Part shown: positions 1-14,789 of the stretch, in pieces
Layout of the letters: each line of letters opens with the position of its first letter
How positions within the stretch are numbered: position 1 is the stretch's first letter
Assembly: GCF_020184175.1 (NCBI RefSeq)
Contig: NC_065530.1
Coordinates: 51,437,260 to 51,501,259 of the forward strand
Length of the DNA stretch: 64,000 nt
Reading direction: 5' to 3'
From: Aphis gossypii
Taxonomy: Eukaryota > Arthropoda > Insecta > Hemiptera > Aphididae
Made by a program: the position numbers and the translations under genes
Notes under the pieces: model-generated
Database searches by the model: none
Seen by the model: the letters and a program-made list of their open reading frames with translations, nothing else
Told to the model about the DNA's origin: nothing

Positions 1-3000
1 TAAAACGGACTGTTCAATAATTTAATTGGGTCATACCATAAGTATAGTATATCGTATATGTCCCTAAATAGATATGTGCTCAAGAGAAACTTATAAAACC
101 GTTGTGGAGAATAATGTTTTTCTGTTTTAGCGCAGTAGGCAGATACTATAGGTACTTTACTAACTAAGTCAAGTATACTTAATAGCTTTGTATTATATGT
201 TTTTGAGGATGCAAATAAATATTATATTATGATTTATGGTATTATATAATATGAATTTATATATTGATAATCTTATCACACACAAAAAAATAAAAATAAA
301 AATAAATAAATATTTTTGTGATAATTGCCTGCAAAACTGTTGAATATATTTCAACATACCTACAATTATAATACTCACTATTATTGTATGATCATATAAT
401 ATCATAATAAATCGATTAATTTAGATTTTTCTCAATAGTCATTTTGTTTATTTAAAATAGTTTAAATTTGGATACTCAATTAAGCAGATAATGATTATCA
501 TTAAAGAATTCTAGTATGTACATTAATGTAGTATTATGGTGGGTATGATTATACTTCATCAATTATCTCTACATATTATAATAGTTGTGCCAATACAAAT
601 AATAATAACTTATTTAACATCCATATGATCATATTGTTTATTTCAATATTCAAGTGCATATTATTACTATTTGTCTATTTATACTATTTAACTGAATTCT
701 AATCTATTTTTATTTTTTTAATTGAAGAGTTTTGGCCTCTGTTTGGTATTTTAAGAGATGGGTAGTTTAATTTTTGTATTTCCAATGTTGGGTCATATTG
801 GTTTAAGAATTTGTTTTATTGCCACTTGTCAGTTAGATTAAATTTGTAGGTAACCAGGGCCGTATTTACACACACCCCTAATTTTTAGTACATATTTGGC
901 GTCACTGAGCTTTATAAACTATAAGGTCATTTTGATACATTCTTTTTGATAATTTATACCAATACAAAGTGCCATATCGTATAAATTAGTATAATTAACT
1001 ATGAAAGTTTCTAACAAATATAATCATACTTGCCCCGCTGTGAACAAAAACATTAAGTGTTTCATCTTCTTAGTTTGATTGTTATTGCATTTCATTTAGC
1101 TTAATTAGGTTTAAAGAATACAGCATTTTATAGAAGATTTATCGGTCAAACTGAAATTTATAGGTACCTGCGTATACTAATTTTTTTTTGTTTTTATACG
1201 TTTTTTTTATTTTATTTTTTTTATCATTAAGGTAAATTAAATGATTGAAAATTCAATCAGTGAGTTATTTGATATCTATTTAGTGATATAGTTAAGACCC
1301 ATCAGTAAACAACTAGATAGTAGATGATAAATTACTATACAGAATATTATTTGTGTTCTGTATCAGAACGTCTAAATAATTAATAATTCGAATCCTATAC
1401 AATACAGGTTTTAGTGTCAACTTTTCAGATGAACTCTAAACCACTTTCGTCAGTAAAAATAAAAAATTCAATGTGAAGTTATAAACCACTGGTTTCTACT
1501 TTTCCGTACTACGGTAAACTTAGTCAACTTAGGTTATCCATATATTGTATTAATATTATGGTAAACACTCTTAACCATGAGTGAGGAACCATATTTCCGT
1601 TGGTTAGTTTAAAGAAACAGGTAGTTTTTTCATCACACTTTCCGGTTCTCGATTTAATTATTTTCCTGTATAGTCGTCAGAAACCTTGTAAAATGTATAT
1701 ATAAGCACAGTAACAGTTAATTACAGGGGGTGCAATGGCCGTGACAGCCACAAGAAGATGTAAAAATATCATTTTTATTTTTTAGTTTTCAATACCTAAT
1801 GAATATTTTTTTGCTTAATTGGTTATTAATAATTATCAATAGGTATTAAAAATTAGGAATTAAAAATTATTTATCTATTTATATAATAGGTACTTATTAG
1901 TTATTATATCTATTTAAATCTTAACAAATGCCTGTTTATTTATACTTAATTTTTCTTATAAATTTCTCCGGTAGATTGGGAAGGAGGACAATTGCCTCGG
2001 ACAGTACTTTTTGGGGGGGGGGGACAGAACATTTAACCGGAAGCTTTTTTTTTTTAAAAAAACAGGTATATTATAATGTTTCACTATTTCGTAAATAGAT
2101 AAGAAAATAAATTAATATATTTTACGATTTGCTTTGATTATTTTGTATTTTGCATTATACTATTATATTATATTTAACTACTGCAGGAATATGAATCGGC
2201 TTTTTTTTAATCTGGGGGGGTCGGTACTCCTGATAAATCCCCAATCCCCCCGTAAATATGCAATTGCGCTTACAGAATTATAAGTGAACAGCCTAAAAAA
2301 TTTAAATTAAATCAATTTAGTCACATTTTTTACTATATTATAAATAACAGATATTAATATATTAATATACTAATTTTCTCCATTTTGTATAGTTTTTAAT
2401 AGTTAATATGAGTTCGAGAAATTACTTACGATTTTTAAAAATAATTCTTTTATAATAAGTAAGTACCTACTTGAAAGTTTTAATTTTAAATTTCAAAACA
2501 GAATATTATTTGACGTACTTCAATTTATTTATTTATTTTTTGTTTTTATTAAAAATAATCAATCTATACAGTTAATGCACAATAATAAGTTTATGTGGTA
2601 ACTGGTAAGAGTAATAATAGAACACGAACATGAAATGTTGGATAAGAAGACACCCATCGACGAAAATTAGCTTGAATATAATTATACTTTATATACAAAG
2701 TTTTTATTTTTTAAGTTCTTTTTTTACAAAAAATATGTTGTGTCTGTTGTGAGGGTAGAAATTGTATTTATATATTTTGGTTATATTTAAATTGGTGATT
2801 GCAGAAGGTCACGATACCACTTTTTTTTATCTTGCTCCTGGGAGTGTTAGTGTAGAAAGATTTCTGATACGAGGATTGAGGATTCTGATGAGATATAATA
2901 AGTCACTTGTGAAAGCGCGAGTAAAAGAATTTTAATATAAAAATTGTTATATAAGGTTACGTTAGAGACATTCAGACAAATATGATGGTGCATAGTGCAT

Positions 3001-4000
3001 TAGAGATTCGTCGAAGAGCTAAGTTTTGGAACGTTTGGGTTTTATTTGTGTTAGATGTTTTTGAAGAGCTATGTACCATAAGTCTATATGGGTTTGAAGA
3101 GATTTTGATTTATAAAAATCAAATATTGGAAAAGTATAATATTAATAAATAAATTAATAACTTGTTATTATACTTATACGTTTTTAAAGCTTAAAAAAGT
3201 GGATTATACCTATAGGGCACTAATTATAATTGTGCATATAGTATTCTTGTTATACTGCAATCCGCTTAACAAAATTATAGGTAGGTATACTATTTCATAT
3301 ATAAATTATAAACGAATTATAGTGTACCTAATACCTATATTATATATATATATATTACACTTATCTCATAAGCTAATGCTCAAAAATTCGATTATATACA
3401 TCCAAGGACTCCAAAATATACACTGCCTTAAAATAAGGAATTAATACTGTATAATATATTGTTTTAAATAATAACAATATTGCTTTTTAATAGCTTAAAA
3501 TTATATTAAAAAAATATTTTCAAAATCGTTAAACTAATCACTCTTTAGTCTTGGTATTTATATCCTTTATGATAATAAACAATATTATAGCAGATAGTTT
3601 AATTGGGTAAGGTGCATGAACTTGGAGTAAAATATTACGTGACAGCATTACGGTCAGCGCGAAAAACGAATTATTGTTTACGCGCGTTTGACGCCAAAAT
3701 GTCGTTTGTATAATCGAGGTCTTCGCGCAGATAGGTACAAATGTAAAATCGACATCTTATCCGAAATACCACAACGATAAACGAATTCTTATGCGTATGC
3801 TCCTTCTCGTCCTTTACCACCCTCTTTTCAGGGAATTTCGATGTAGGTTGTATGTATAATAATAGTTGCGTGAAGATATATATCTTTAATCGTGGTAGCA
3901 GGTAGGTCGTAGGTAGATATTACACCGAATATACTTGTATGTATACATACTAAATAAGTAAATTCCACAGTTTTTGGCTGGTATTGACGGTGGTGGTTTA
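1..4000. other. Intergenic DNA upstream of the FARP-like gene
   Basis: AT-rich DNA with no supported coding region. It holds homopolymer runs (an 11-G run near 2013-2023) and G/C-tract debris typical of decayed DNA transposons. A word resembling an aphid-type transposon end, CCAGGGCCGTATTTA, lies near 854. A 56-codon open frame at 2982-3152 is not recognisable. Nothing else is supportable here. Confidence 0.6.
1724..2276. repeat. Possible decayed non-autonomous DNA transposon
   Basis: The left edge contains GGGGGTGCAATGGCC. The right edge, read on the other strand, contains GCGCAATTGCATATTTACGG next to a CCCCCC tract, so the two edges share an imperfect inverted word (GTGCAATGGC versus GCGCAATTGC). 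Internal poly-G and poly-T runs resemble those of other relics in the window. No clean target duplication is visible, so the limits are approximate. Confidence 0.3.
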
Positions 4001-4073
4001 AATCGTAAATATCTACGGTCTTTTAACCGTAGCTGATCCCCCGCAGTGGCGGTTTTAGTCGCAACGCGTTACG

Positions 4074-4083
4074 GTGACGTCAC
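4074..4083. promoter_or_regulatory. Palindromic CRE-like site GTGACGTCAC
   Basis: This is a perfect 10-bp palindrome containing the full cAMP-response element TGACGTCA. It lies about 0.8-1.1 kb upstream of the non-coding first exon of the FARP-like gene, at the upstream margin of the CpG-rich block. Bound factors of the CREB/ATF family are inferred from the motif only. Confidence 0.45.
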
Positions 4084-4429
4084 TATCGACGCCGACGATC
4101 CGTGGAGATCGTCCCTGCAGAGACGGGCAATATATTTTGAATTTCGATGGTCGATGTATTGAAATTTATTAAAATATATCGATGTGAAAAACCATCAGAG
4201 CATTGTTTCCTGTTATTAAAATTATAGTACTTTACTATTCAGTATACGGTTTCGATAAATTTTCCGGTAAAAAATGATTACTTAATCTCAACGCGTTATA
4301 CCACGTTTAAAATAAACGAAAAAGATATTATTGAAGACACGTTTCATCGTTTATAATGAACAAACCTAAAACATAATCACTCGTTTGGTCGCTTATAATG
4401 ACCACGATGTATAACGTCACAATTATTCA

Positions 4430-5480
4430 TTTAGTGTAAGTAGCGTGACCGTCTGGACGTACCTCCTTTCGCGGAGTCGTCGTCTTGCGCCTTGCGGTGC
4501 GGTACAGTTCGGTAGAGTGTGTATACGATGCGGTTCATAACAATCATAACGCGCACGCGATTATCATCGGTCTTTGGCACGCCTAGTTCGCGGCACGGCC
4601 GTCGGGTGGCAGCACTGGGCGGGCGGGCGGGAAACCGTACTACGTACTGCCGCCGTCGCCGCCCGTACACACGTCCGAACGCCGATCTCTCCACTCGAGT
4701 CTCGACAGAGTCGCGCGCCACACGCCAGGGGACTCGTCGTTTTCGCTTTTACGTTCCAGTCCGAACTCGGCCCTCTCGCGAGTCTCGTCTTCGAGTGGTC
4801 CGGTCCGCTGTCGTTAGTCGCATCTGGCGCGGTGGGCGTGCGTGTGCCGCTTTTTCTTTCCGCTGATTAACCCGTCGCCCGATTTGCGGGGCCCGTGTAC
4901 AGTAACTCAGTAGTTATAATATCCGTTGTAGACGTGTGTGCGCGCGTGTGATCGCGTCGTCAGTAGTTGTTACTCGTTTGTGCGCGCGCGTGTGTGCCAG
5001 TGTGAGAGTGTGTGTGCGCGCGCGGTGCGTTTTCTCCACTCGGCCCGACCGACCGCGGCGACGCGCGCGATGTGTTGTACGTGCAGATTAGTCTGTTCCA
5101 ATTACGATTGGTGAACCGGGACGTCTTCCTAGCCGATGACTGGTGTGGCGGTCTCTTCGAGTTTCGTCTTCGTCTAAGGTAAGTCCCGAGTTCTATGCCG
5201 GTAATAATTTATTAGGTATTTCCTGTCGGTGCGCGCAGCTGCTGCTTCGTGTCGGCCGACAATCGAGAGTCGCGCAACTGGGGCGCGTATAGCGAGTTTG
5301 TGTGTGTGAACGCGCGCTCGGCCCACCGACGATTTCGCTTGTACGGGATCTCTCGGGCGGTGGTGTCGTCTTGGGATTTGGGGCACAGCACTATATTGCA
5401 CCACATTCTCTACGTTCCAGCCAACCCCCTCTGTAGTACTGAGTATTGTGTACAATGACACTTGTACCATCGTCGTCGCC
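4430..5480 (+). promoter_or_regulatory. Cdep: CpG-rich promoter block of the FARP-like gene
   Basis: About 1 kb of GC- and CpG-rich DNA stands out sharply from AT-rich surroundings. It contains GT/GC-alternating tracts near 4930-5030 and ends just after a strong donor (TAAG|GTAAGT) at 5178/5179. Initiator-like TCAGTAG words occur near 4905 and 4958 and are possible start sites; I see no convincing TATA box. The open frames within it on both strands are by-products of high GC content. The link to the gene that begins coding at 19913 is inferred from strand, donor quality and lack of another candidate. Confidence 0.6.
4900..5178 (+). other. Cdep: Non-coding first exon of the FARP-like gene (start approximate)
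   Basis: The 3' end is set by an excellent splice donor. The 5' end is unknown and placed at the first initiator-like word. The exon contains two complete short upstream open reading frames: ATG at 5070 with TGA ending 5114 (14 codons), and ATG at 5136 with TAA ending 5177 (13 codons), one base from the donor. A third upstream ATG is at 19747, the first base of the next exon, and its frame stops near 19827. Together they suggest restrained translation of the main frame. Confidence 0.5.
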
Positions 5481-8400
5481 CACCCCAGATTTCCCTAAAA
5501 TACGTGTTCAATGTGTACGAAAATATGACCGCTTCGTTTGTTGTTTACCGTGTCTGAGTACTTTCGCGTGTTTTATTGCACCATTTTAATCTCATTAAAT
5601 GTTTGAATGTGCATTATTGAAAGCACAAAGTCTACTCGTTTCATATTATTTGATAAAACCAAATGGTCCGATTTGGTCACTATCAGTTAGGCCTATTGCT
5701 TATTAATTTAATGATTAAAATGCTTTGGTGTTGTTTAGGTATTTCTGTTTTTTTTTTTTTTTTTTTAATGTACTCGTGTATAATTATTATATACCTAGGT
5801 ATCTGAATATTTCTTTTCCCGTTTTTATTCACTAGGCAATTACAAATACACACACATATATATATTTTACGGTAATTGTAATTTGTTGTAATTTGCTATA
5901 GATAATGGTTTGGTGAGATCTACCTGCCTAGTATAGAACCTTAATATAAAACTAGTATTACCTTGTTTAAAATATATGAGTAGTACCTATAACTGCATTT
6001 TATAGAATCCTGCTCTGGCATTCTTATTACTTATTTATTGTCTTGTTTTCAAGATTGTATATTATTCATAAAGCTAATGAATGATCAAATATTTATCTTC
6101 ATTAATACTCGTATTGTGTCCGCGATAGTTTCAAATTTACCATATTATTATTAATTGTTGTTTTTAATATTTAAATAATTATTCATGACTATTATTTAAC
6201 ATAATGCCACTCGTTGGTTTATTATTGAAGTTTTTAACATTGATCATTAATTTGTCAACTATGACATCAATATTCCATTTAATGCATTAATAAAAAAAAT
6301 AAAAAATAAAATAATTATACAGTACCTACATTGTGTTAGTAATGAGTGTGACCTACCCCCATGTTTAAAGTAGGTAATTTACACATTTTATGGATAGTTA
6401 AAAAACTGATTGTCTGGAACTTATTTACTAATACCTACCTAAATATTATTTTTTATTTTTAAAGTCCAACATTAATTTATAGATATTTAAATCATAATTA
6501 TTTATATTATATATATATATACACCATAAAATACCATGTAATTCACTATATTATCTTTTAATATGATTTAAATATGAGAAACTAGCTCTTTATTTGTAAC
6601 ATAGGTTATGTTGACAACATAAATTGAAAATCCATTAATATAATCAATAAATGCTTGATAGTTGATTCCTTGTATAATAAATTAATATACATTGTCCTTA
6701 GTTTAATTTGTAAACTTGTTAATATTAATGTATTTTTAATTTAAATGTTTAACATCAAATGGTTAAAAAAACAGTTGAAAGGTCGTCATAAATGCATGAT
6801 ATAAACTTAAATGTTATGAACTATTGTATGTATCATTAATAAAATGATGACACTCAAACTTGTTCCTTTGGTATTGATGTTTTCCAACAAACCAAAAAAA
6901 AAAGTGTTAAAATTAATTTTTAAACTCAATCAATTATTTTTTTATTTATATAATTTACTGTTAAGAACCAAATCAAATTGATCAAAGCAAAATGTGAAAA
7001 AATAAAATTGTATTAACAATTATCAATTATATTTAAGCTAGAAATGGGTAATTTATTAGTATGTACCTACGCCTATTGATTTATTATTATTTATTATTGA
7101 TTTATTGTATGCGTGTTAAATTAGTGTCTATTATTATTTGGTCATAATCATATTCGGAGTCATAATATACAATATACAAATTATATTGCCGTGAAAACTA
7201 TCTACATATAATTCAAAACTTAGTTGTAAATAATTACTATTGGTAATTAGTAATTATTGTAGTTTTTCTTAACTCTTAAATGGTTTGATATTATGCAAAT
7301 TATAAAATTCTTTTAATCTGTACCTTATTTCTATTAATATTATTATCCATTAAGTATTAACAATATGTTTCAAGACTAACAATCTACTTTCTATTAATTA
7401 GAATTAATTAATTTTATTTGAAATATATTTTTAACATTTAGTTCATAAGCATTAAGAATAATACTTTTCATTAATAAAAATCATTAGTACCTATATTTTT
7501 ATGTTAGCTTCGAGTTTGCTTTGTTCGTATTTTTACATCATCAAGTTTTTGTTTATTCAGATTTACAGGTAAAATGTTCGTCTTTCCCCATGATTGTTTT
7601 GATTTATATGAAATCTAATGTTTTGTACTTAAAAGGACCTGCACATCGCACATGTTACATTTTTATATAAGATTGTCTCCTTCTTAAAAACATACAAAAT
7701 TCATTTTTGGTTTTTCATGATATTTTAATTTTTAAACAAGTAGTGAACATTTTTATATTTTAGTAGGTATTATACATACTTATAACTCATTAATCGTTTA
7801 AAATCCAAATATCTTAAAAATCAATGAGAAATTAAAATTTTTTTTAATTATAAGTTTGACAATAGGTCAATTTGCTCTAATGTTAAAGTTAACTACCTAT
7901 ACAAAATGAATTTTACTGAATGCAAATTTGCTATATTATGCGTTTGTAAGATAGAAATAACACACAGGGTGTAATTTCCTCTTAGTATCAGAAAATCAGA
8001 ATTTAATATTTTATTTTAGAGGAATTTTACATCTATACTTAAAATTGTATATTTGTATAGTTTCAGAAAGTATTAGAATATTTGAGATCAAAAACAATGT
8101 ATAGGTATACCTATATTTTTTTTCTTTGCATAATGGGGCAGTATAAATTATATAGCCTGTGGTATGGCGATAAAAGACTAGTAAATTCCTATAAAATTCT
8201 ATTGGTGTATTTATTATCCATCTATTTTGATTATTATATTGGAGTACACATTTGTTATTCTGGTTAAGATTTTGCCTATTTATAAGCCTTTATACTTATA
8301 AAGTTATGATAAAACATTCTGAATATTGAGGTGATTATCCTATTTTTCTAAGTAGAATGCGGATATTGTACTTTTTCTATAATTGTTTCTTTAATTTAAT

Positions 8401-11400
8401 TTTAAATAGGTACCTAATTTATGCTAATTGGCCAATTTTAATTTTTGTATGTACCTACTTATGTTATTTAGAAATAAACATGTCTCATTAAAAAATTGTT
8501 ATAATGTAGTATAGCTACTGTATACATAATATGAAAGTACATAATCATATATACTCAGAAAAATATAAAAATATAGTATTGAATTATTTTTAAAATAACC
8601 TGTTCACTAAGGTGCAAATGAGTTCACAAGTGACTTATCAAATTTTTTTAATCCAAATATTTCTTATCCTGTGTAAATAAGCAGGTACTGAATAGTTTTG
8701 AGAAATCGTCATTTTTTATGTGTATTGTATATTGTTATTTATTGCAATATGCTAAATAGAAGAAGTAGAGAAGACATAATATTTTCTGGTATTTTTCTAT
8801 TACTTACTATTCTTCACCTTCAAATCATACAAAGTCATTGTTAACTATGGATTTTCGCCTAATTTAGTTTCGTCACTTTTTAAGAGAACGATGTATGCTC
8901 ACATTTTCTGTCTATCCCATAAGCGTAATTTTTCTTTTTTAATTCATTTTAATATAACGGTGAATTAATTTATTATAATATTTAAATTTAAATGTAAGAA
9001 TATTAATAATATATTAATATATAGGGTACTTTGTACGCTTTAATGCACATTCTAATTTTAAAGCGAGTTAAAGACATTTTAAAACATTAATATTTTACAT
9101 AGGTAAAAAACCCCTTTTTAAATTTGAATATCGATAAAGGTTTATTCTACGATATTCCATACTCTTTTAGTACCTTAGATAACAATTATATTTTTACCAT
9201 TAAATTTGATAATAAGCAAATTATTATATAATATGCTTCATAAGACGAAAAATAACACGTGTGTCCTAACTCCTAAGACAGTAGTTGCGTGCGATAATTG
9301 CTTATAAATTGTTGGTGACTTCACGTTTTTTGATAGCATTTCTAAGTTTGTTTCAACCTGTGATAATTGTATAAGATATTAACGGATGTTAACACGATTA
9401 TCATTTAATAAATCTAAACTTACGTAATAATATTTTTCTTTTATGTATTTTATACTCGGGGAGGGGAGGGGGGTTAATATAAACAAAACGTTTTATTTAT
9501 CACTCGTGATCCACATATCTGTAACAATTTTGTTTGTTAAAATTTCATCCTATAAAAATATTTTAACCAAACGTTAAATTACAACCTTTATTATATTTAA
9601 TCCGAGACTTAATCATTTCACCCAAAAATTATCAAGATTGTTGTACCTATAATATTATGATCTTTTATATATTATTTAAGTATCTATTGTCGTTTATTCA
9701 ATACTATTATTATTAATTTGTAAATTGTTATAAGAAAAATCAAACTAGTTTTCGTAAGATTTCTTGATGTATAAAAATTAAAATCCGGACAAGTATAGTG
9801 AATTAGTTATTGGTGTTAAAAGTTTAAATAAGTTGAGTAGTGGACCATCATTTTGCGTGGTTACTTCATTTTGTTACTTTATTCTGCTCATCAAAACTTT
9901 AAGCTAAGTTTATAGCTAATTAACTATTCGTTAAAAGTTTTATTTTTATGCAATATTAAAGCACTTCGAAAAATATTTTTATTTGGAATAGGAATTTAAA
10001 ATGTTTGTATTGAAATTTATATTGGTGAAAAATATCTCGGCAAACTTCAAAATTATGCAATAAATATATTACAATCTTCAAAAAGTTGGCCATAATCGTT
10101 TTCTTTGGTTTATTGAAAATAATAAACAAATTTACTAATCTATATAGATTTATTTACTTATGTATGCTTTTGTCAAAATATTGCTACTGTACATTTAAAT
10201 AAAATCCACGAATGTTAAATTGTATAAACTTTAATGTTTTGTTAAAGAATTAGATACTGATATGTATAGCGATAAGATACTATTTGTCTTCTTAGTTCTT
10301 AATAATATACTTATTTTATAAACCCGTTCTGAATGACCCATTTTTTAAGTTTTACCAGAGGGCAGCAGACGGATCGATTTATAACTATCTTCATGTGCAT
10401 GCATATCGGGATGTTTTGAATTCGAGTGGCTTGCGAGATATGTGTTAAAAAATTCCGCAACATAAAATTAAGAAATACAATTTTTTAAATAGGCACGTTT
10501 TTTATTTATACATTTCATACAATAGCTCATTGGCCTACATTGAATAAGTGCTTATTAATTAAAGTGTCACGTAAAAATTCTCTTCGAAATTCTTCTAGGA
10601 TTAAAGTATTAAAATAATTAAATTTGATGTTAGACATTTACCTCGACATTTACACGTACCTGTGTAAATTGTAAACTTAAATTATATTATAGACGAATAA
10701 TATACATGTATTTGATATTTTTAAAAATGTAAAAAAGTAAAAGTTGATACTTATATAATAGTTGTAATAGAATTATCTATTAATAAATTAATCGGAAAAC
10801 TGTTATATTTGGTTTATTGCTAATACATTATTTGTTGTAGTTACTCATGGACTATTGAGTATTGATGGTTTATTGTATAATATACTGATTTCATTATTCA
10901 ATAATTAATTAGAGTAAAATTTCTTTATAGCGAATTTGCTTGGCACATATTTTTTTATTAAAGAGTTTTGTTTAAAATTACTGCAAATACTGAAATTTAC
11001 TAGATTGATGATTTATTTGACTACAAGTTTTGATATAGTTGTAAAATTGCACTAATGCAAGCAAATTCCAATTTTGCTTCTTAATTAATTTTGATTTTGT
11101 ATTCTGCCCGGTATTCTGTCTTGTACTATAACATTGGATGTACTTATTATAAAAAATAACAAAAAATGTTTTTTATTAGGTAAATGAAATAAATGTATAA
11201 TTTAGTAACCAATTAGGTACAAAATTTAATACAATTTATTTCGGGCGTCAATTTTTAAATTAAGTCAAAATTGATTAAGACATTTAGTTTTAGGTAAATG
11301 TTATGATTTATTTAATTAACCTAAATAATCAATTTATATGTTTATTGTTGTATTAATAATAAGTAATAACAATGTTGCATATAAATTAGTCAGTTCAATA

Positions 11401-11599
11401 TTCGGAATACTTGATAATCTACTTGATAATATTATTCAACGAGTTCACTTGCTTTTAATTTGTGTACAAAGAACAACGTCTATAATACTATGGAGGCAGA
11501 AACGTATTAAATTTAGGAATTTTGCGCCCCAAGTTATCTGAGTGCCATTACTTTTTTTTATTGCCCAAATTACCTAGGTTAGGTTATTATATATAACCG

Positions 11600-11673
11600 T
11601 ATTATACAAAAAAGGTCTCCAAAATTTACCGCCCGGGGCCCAAGCACCCCATACCCCCCTAAATACATCACTG
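11600..11673 (-). mobile_element. Terminal fragment of a DNA transposon
   Basis: Read on the minus strand it begins CAGTGATGTATTTAGGGGGG and runs into a G/C-rich GGGGCCCCGGGC-like stretch. This is the kind of CAG-starting, G-tract-rich end found on non-autonomous hAT-type elements in insect genomes. No partner end or target duplication was found, so this is a fragment. Confidence 0.4.
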
Positions 11674-11842
11674 TATGGAGAGATTGGAGATAAATTCAAA
11701 GGACGTTTATGAATTGGAAGGGCAGGATTGGATTAACATAAGTGTAAATAGAACTTTTTCTCCAGTGCGGCGCATTTTCCGCATATTTATATAGCATTAT
11801 TCATGAAGTATATTATTATGCTGTTTTGATAGCTCCCTATTG

Positions 11843-11845
<3 letters not shown>

Positions 11846-11885
<40 letters not shown>
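11846..11885. repeat. (AT)n microsatellite
   Basis: About 20 uninterrupted AT dinucleotides lie in the large first intron of the FARP-like gene. It is likely polymorphic. Confidence 0.9.
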
Positions 11886-11891
<6 letters not shown>

Positions 11892-14789
11892 AATATATTG
11901 CTCTAGGGTTATATAAGATTATATATAATACAATACTAATCAAAACCTAAATAGGTAATTAACTAAATAAACATTATAAAAAATATTATTAATAAATATT
12001 ATGACGTCTTCTATGGCTTATCATGCAGTACTTGTGTATTATGAGCCCGAATTTTTTATGGTTTGGACAGATAGTGTTTAAATACTATATACCTACATTT
12101 AAAGATAGGCGTACAGTGTTATAATATGCTTTATGTTATGAATAGTTTTTTTACCTTATCAATTATCAACTATAGTCTATCACACTTCGTGTGGGTATTT
12201 ATAGGCTCATTTACATTGTGTTAGGTATATGACGAACATATTTAAATCATAATATTTTGCATTTTTGTAAGAACTTTATAATTTCTTATTTAACCAAACT
12301 TTTAAGTGATTTCAGGACTATGTGTTATTCCTATTGGCTTTAAAATGATGTATTTTTTTCTGTGGACATTTTTTGGCCATAAAAATGTATCAAAATATGA
12401 AGGTAGTTCCATCAATTGAGATTGAGTCTAGACGATCATTCGTCTATATAATATATATTGTATAAGTTAATTTAATATTTATATATATATATATAAGTTT
12501 TAAGAATTTCTTAGTAAATTCTTTAAACAAGAAATACAACCATAACAACAATTTGACGTTGTTGTTAATGACATTTACACGTTTTTAGTAATTTTTTTTT
12601 TGTCATTACTTTCGAATATCACATTTATGACTCACTTGTGAAAAGGGTATTGTTTCTTTAATAATTTATTACCTATCATATTTATTAATCATTATTATTA
12701 TTTTATTATAAATAAAAAATAGATATAATATTATAAATGATTAGTCATAGAATAGCCACTATTAGTGGCTTTATAAAAATCCTATTTGAAAACGAAAATT
12801 TAAAATAGACAAAAAAAGTTTAAATTAATATTTGTTTATAAATATCAAATATACATTTAAAAGAGACCTCTGAAATCCACACGTCATGTTCTTTTTTAAT
12901 TTAGTCTGTTTTGATGGCGGCGCCTAACCCATAACTGTTTTGTTTATGGACATCACATCTATTTATGATAAAATGGGTGGGTATATGTATATTTTATGTC
13001 TATATTAAGTTTCATTTTAATAAAGAGTTTAGTATATATTTTATAAAATGCATGTATAATCTAAGTATTATTTTAAACATTACGATTATGTATATTACCT
13101 ATATTGTATCATATTATAATTATATATATAATATTCAAAATAATAGTACAGCTTATTGTTCTTGTTAAGTATCATTTTGACGAATGCATTGAGTTTGTTT
13201 TAATAATTTATTTCTAAATATAAGTATTAGAATTTTTTTTTACTTTACATAGATTTTCTGATATTTTTTTCGTATTATTCTTACCTATGTCGTGGGTGAT
13301 ATTTCTATCAATTATTTTAGTGGTTAAGATACAAAATATATTTAATGTATTCCGACTAGGCGACACAGTTGTGTGGGTTGGTTAGTGTAATCAAAACGTT
13401 TTCATGTACCTAGTTAATAACAGATTATTTTTGTTGAATGTTAAAGATCAGCGAACCTAGTATTATTAATATAATATATTGTAAAATTATTGCCCACTAA
13501 CAAAAATACATAGGTATAAATATTATTGTATACTTTATGATTTATGTGGATTTTGATTTTTAGTACCTATTTTTGATTAACAATTAGTAATTACTAATTA
13601 GATTTATTTTTATATTAGGTATATCGTATATACTTATTTTTTAATGAATGTTTTTTAAAAACTGAATAACTAGTACAAAATAGTTAATTTATCTGTTAAT
13701 AACGTGAATAATTTTATTCATTACTCATTAAATTGTGTAAGTGATCGGTGGGCGATACTAATACGATGATACAAATATTCAAATAAATGTTTCGTTTTTG
13801 ATTATCTATAAGAGTATAGACATTAGACACTGAGGAGTATGTGTATTCTCAAGCACCACTTAGACCTAGTTGTGTTTGTGAATACATTATTTATAAATAA
13901 TATTCAAGTTAAGATATTAGTTAATATGTATAAATAGGAATATCATGATGATCGACAACTATATAGTTTTTGACAAAATTATGAGGGGAATTTCTTTATA
14001 TTAAAATAGACGATTAATTCTTATCTTCCTTTTGAATGATCAATATTAAGTTCGTATTTTAAAATGTATATATACAATTCTGTATTTTGCTAGTTTAGAT
14101 GCACTGTGTTTGTAAGATAGGTTGATAATTAAAAATGCAAAACATAAAATAAGGATTGATTAATAATTCTTAAAATGAGCCTCAATTGTAATATTTAAAA
14201 TTTTATTTTTTATCTGTGTATAAATAATAATATTTCTATATTTGTCTACGTTTCGGTCTTTTTCGCATAACAGACGTTTTACTAATTACTGAACGGTTAT
14301 TTATCATGTTAATTAACATTATCGTGACGTTGTGATGTTCCAAGATTAGTGAGTTTACATAAATTTAAAAAAAATGATGTACAATAATTCATTTCTAACT
14401 TTTGCTTCTGAAGTTATGAATCAATTGATAAATAACATATTCAGTGACTAAGGATAAAATAAAAAATTCCCTTGAACGCACCTATAAATAAAAAATACTT
14501 TTTCTTTGTTATAACTTAACTATATGCAAAAAAAATCATGAAATACATTAAATATTGTTTAAAGAGATTTTTGATTTTGAGGAGAATAATATTATATTAT
14601 ATTTTATATACGTAAGGGTTTTTATAAAATCAGACATTTAGAAGCACTCAAATAAATAATTTTTATCATTCAAAAATAATATTGTTCTTGTACTCGTTAG
14701 TTGCCTTGTCATTCTTCAAATGTCGTTCTAGGTAAATGAAATAATATAATATAATATTATTCTACATAATATAAAAACATACCACATTT

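Noticed and set aside
4431..5470. Several overlapping open frames on both strands in the CpG-rich block
   Set aside because: High GC removes stop codons in all frames. The frames lack homology, and the strong donor at 5178 cuts through the region as a non-coding exon.
9456..9475. G-quadruplex at the GGGGAGGGGAGGGGGG run
   Set aside because: Only three G-tracts separated by loops; weak and isolated in an intron.
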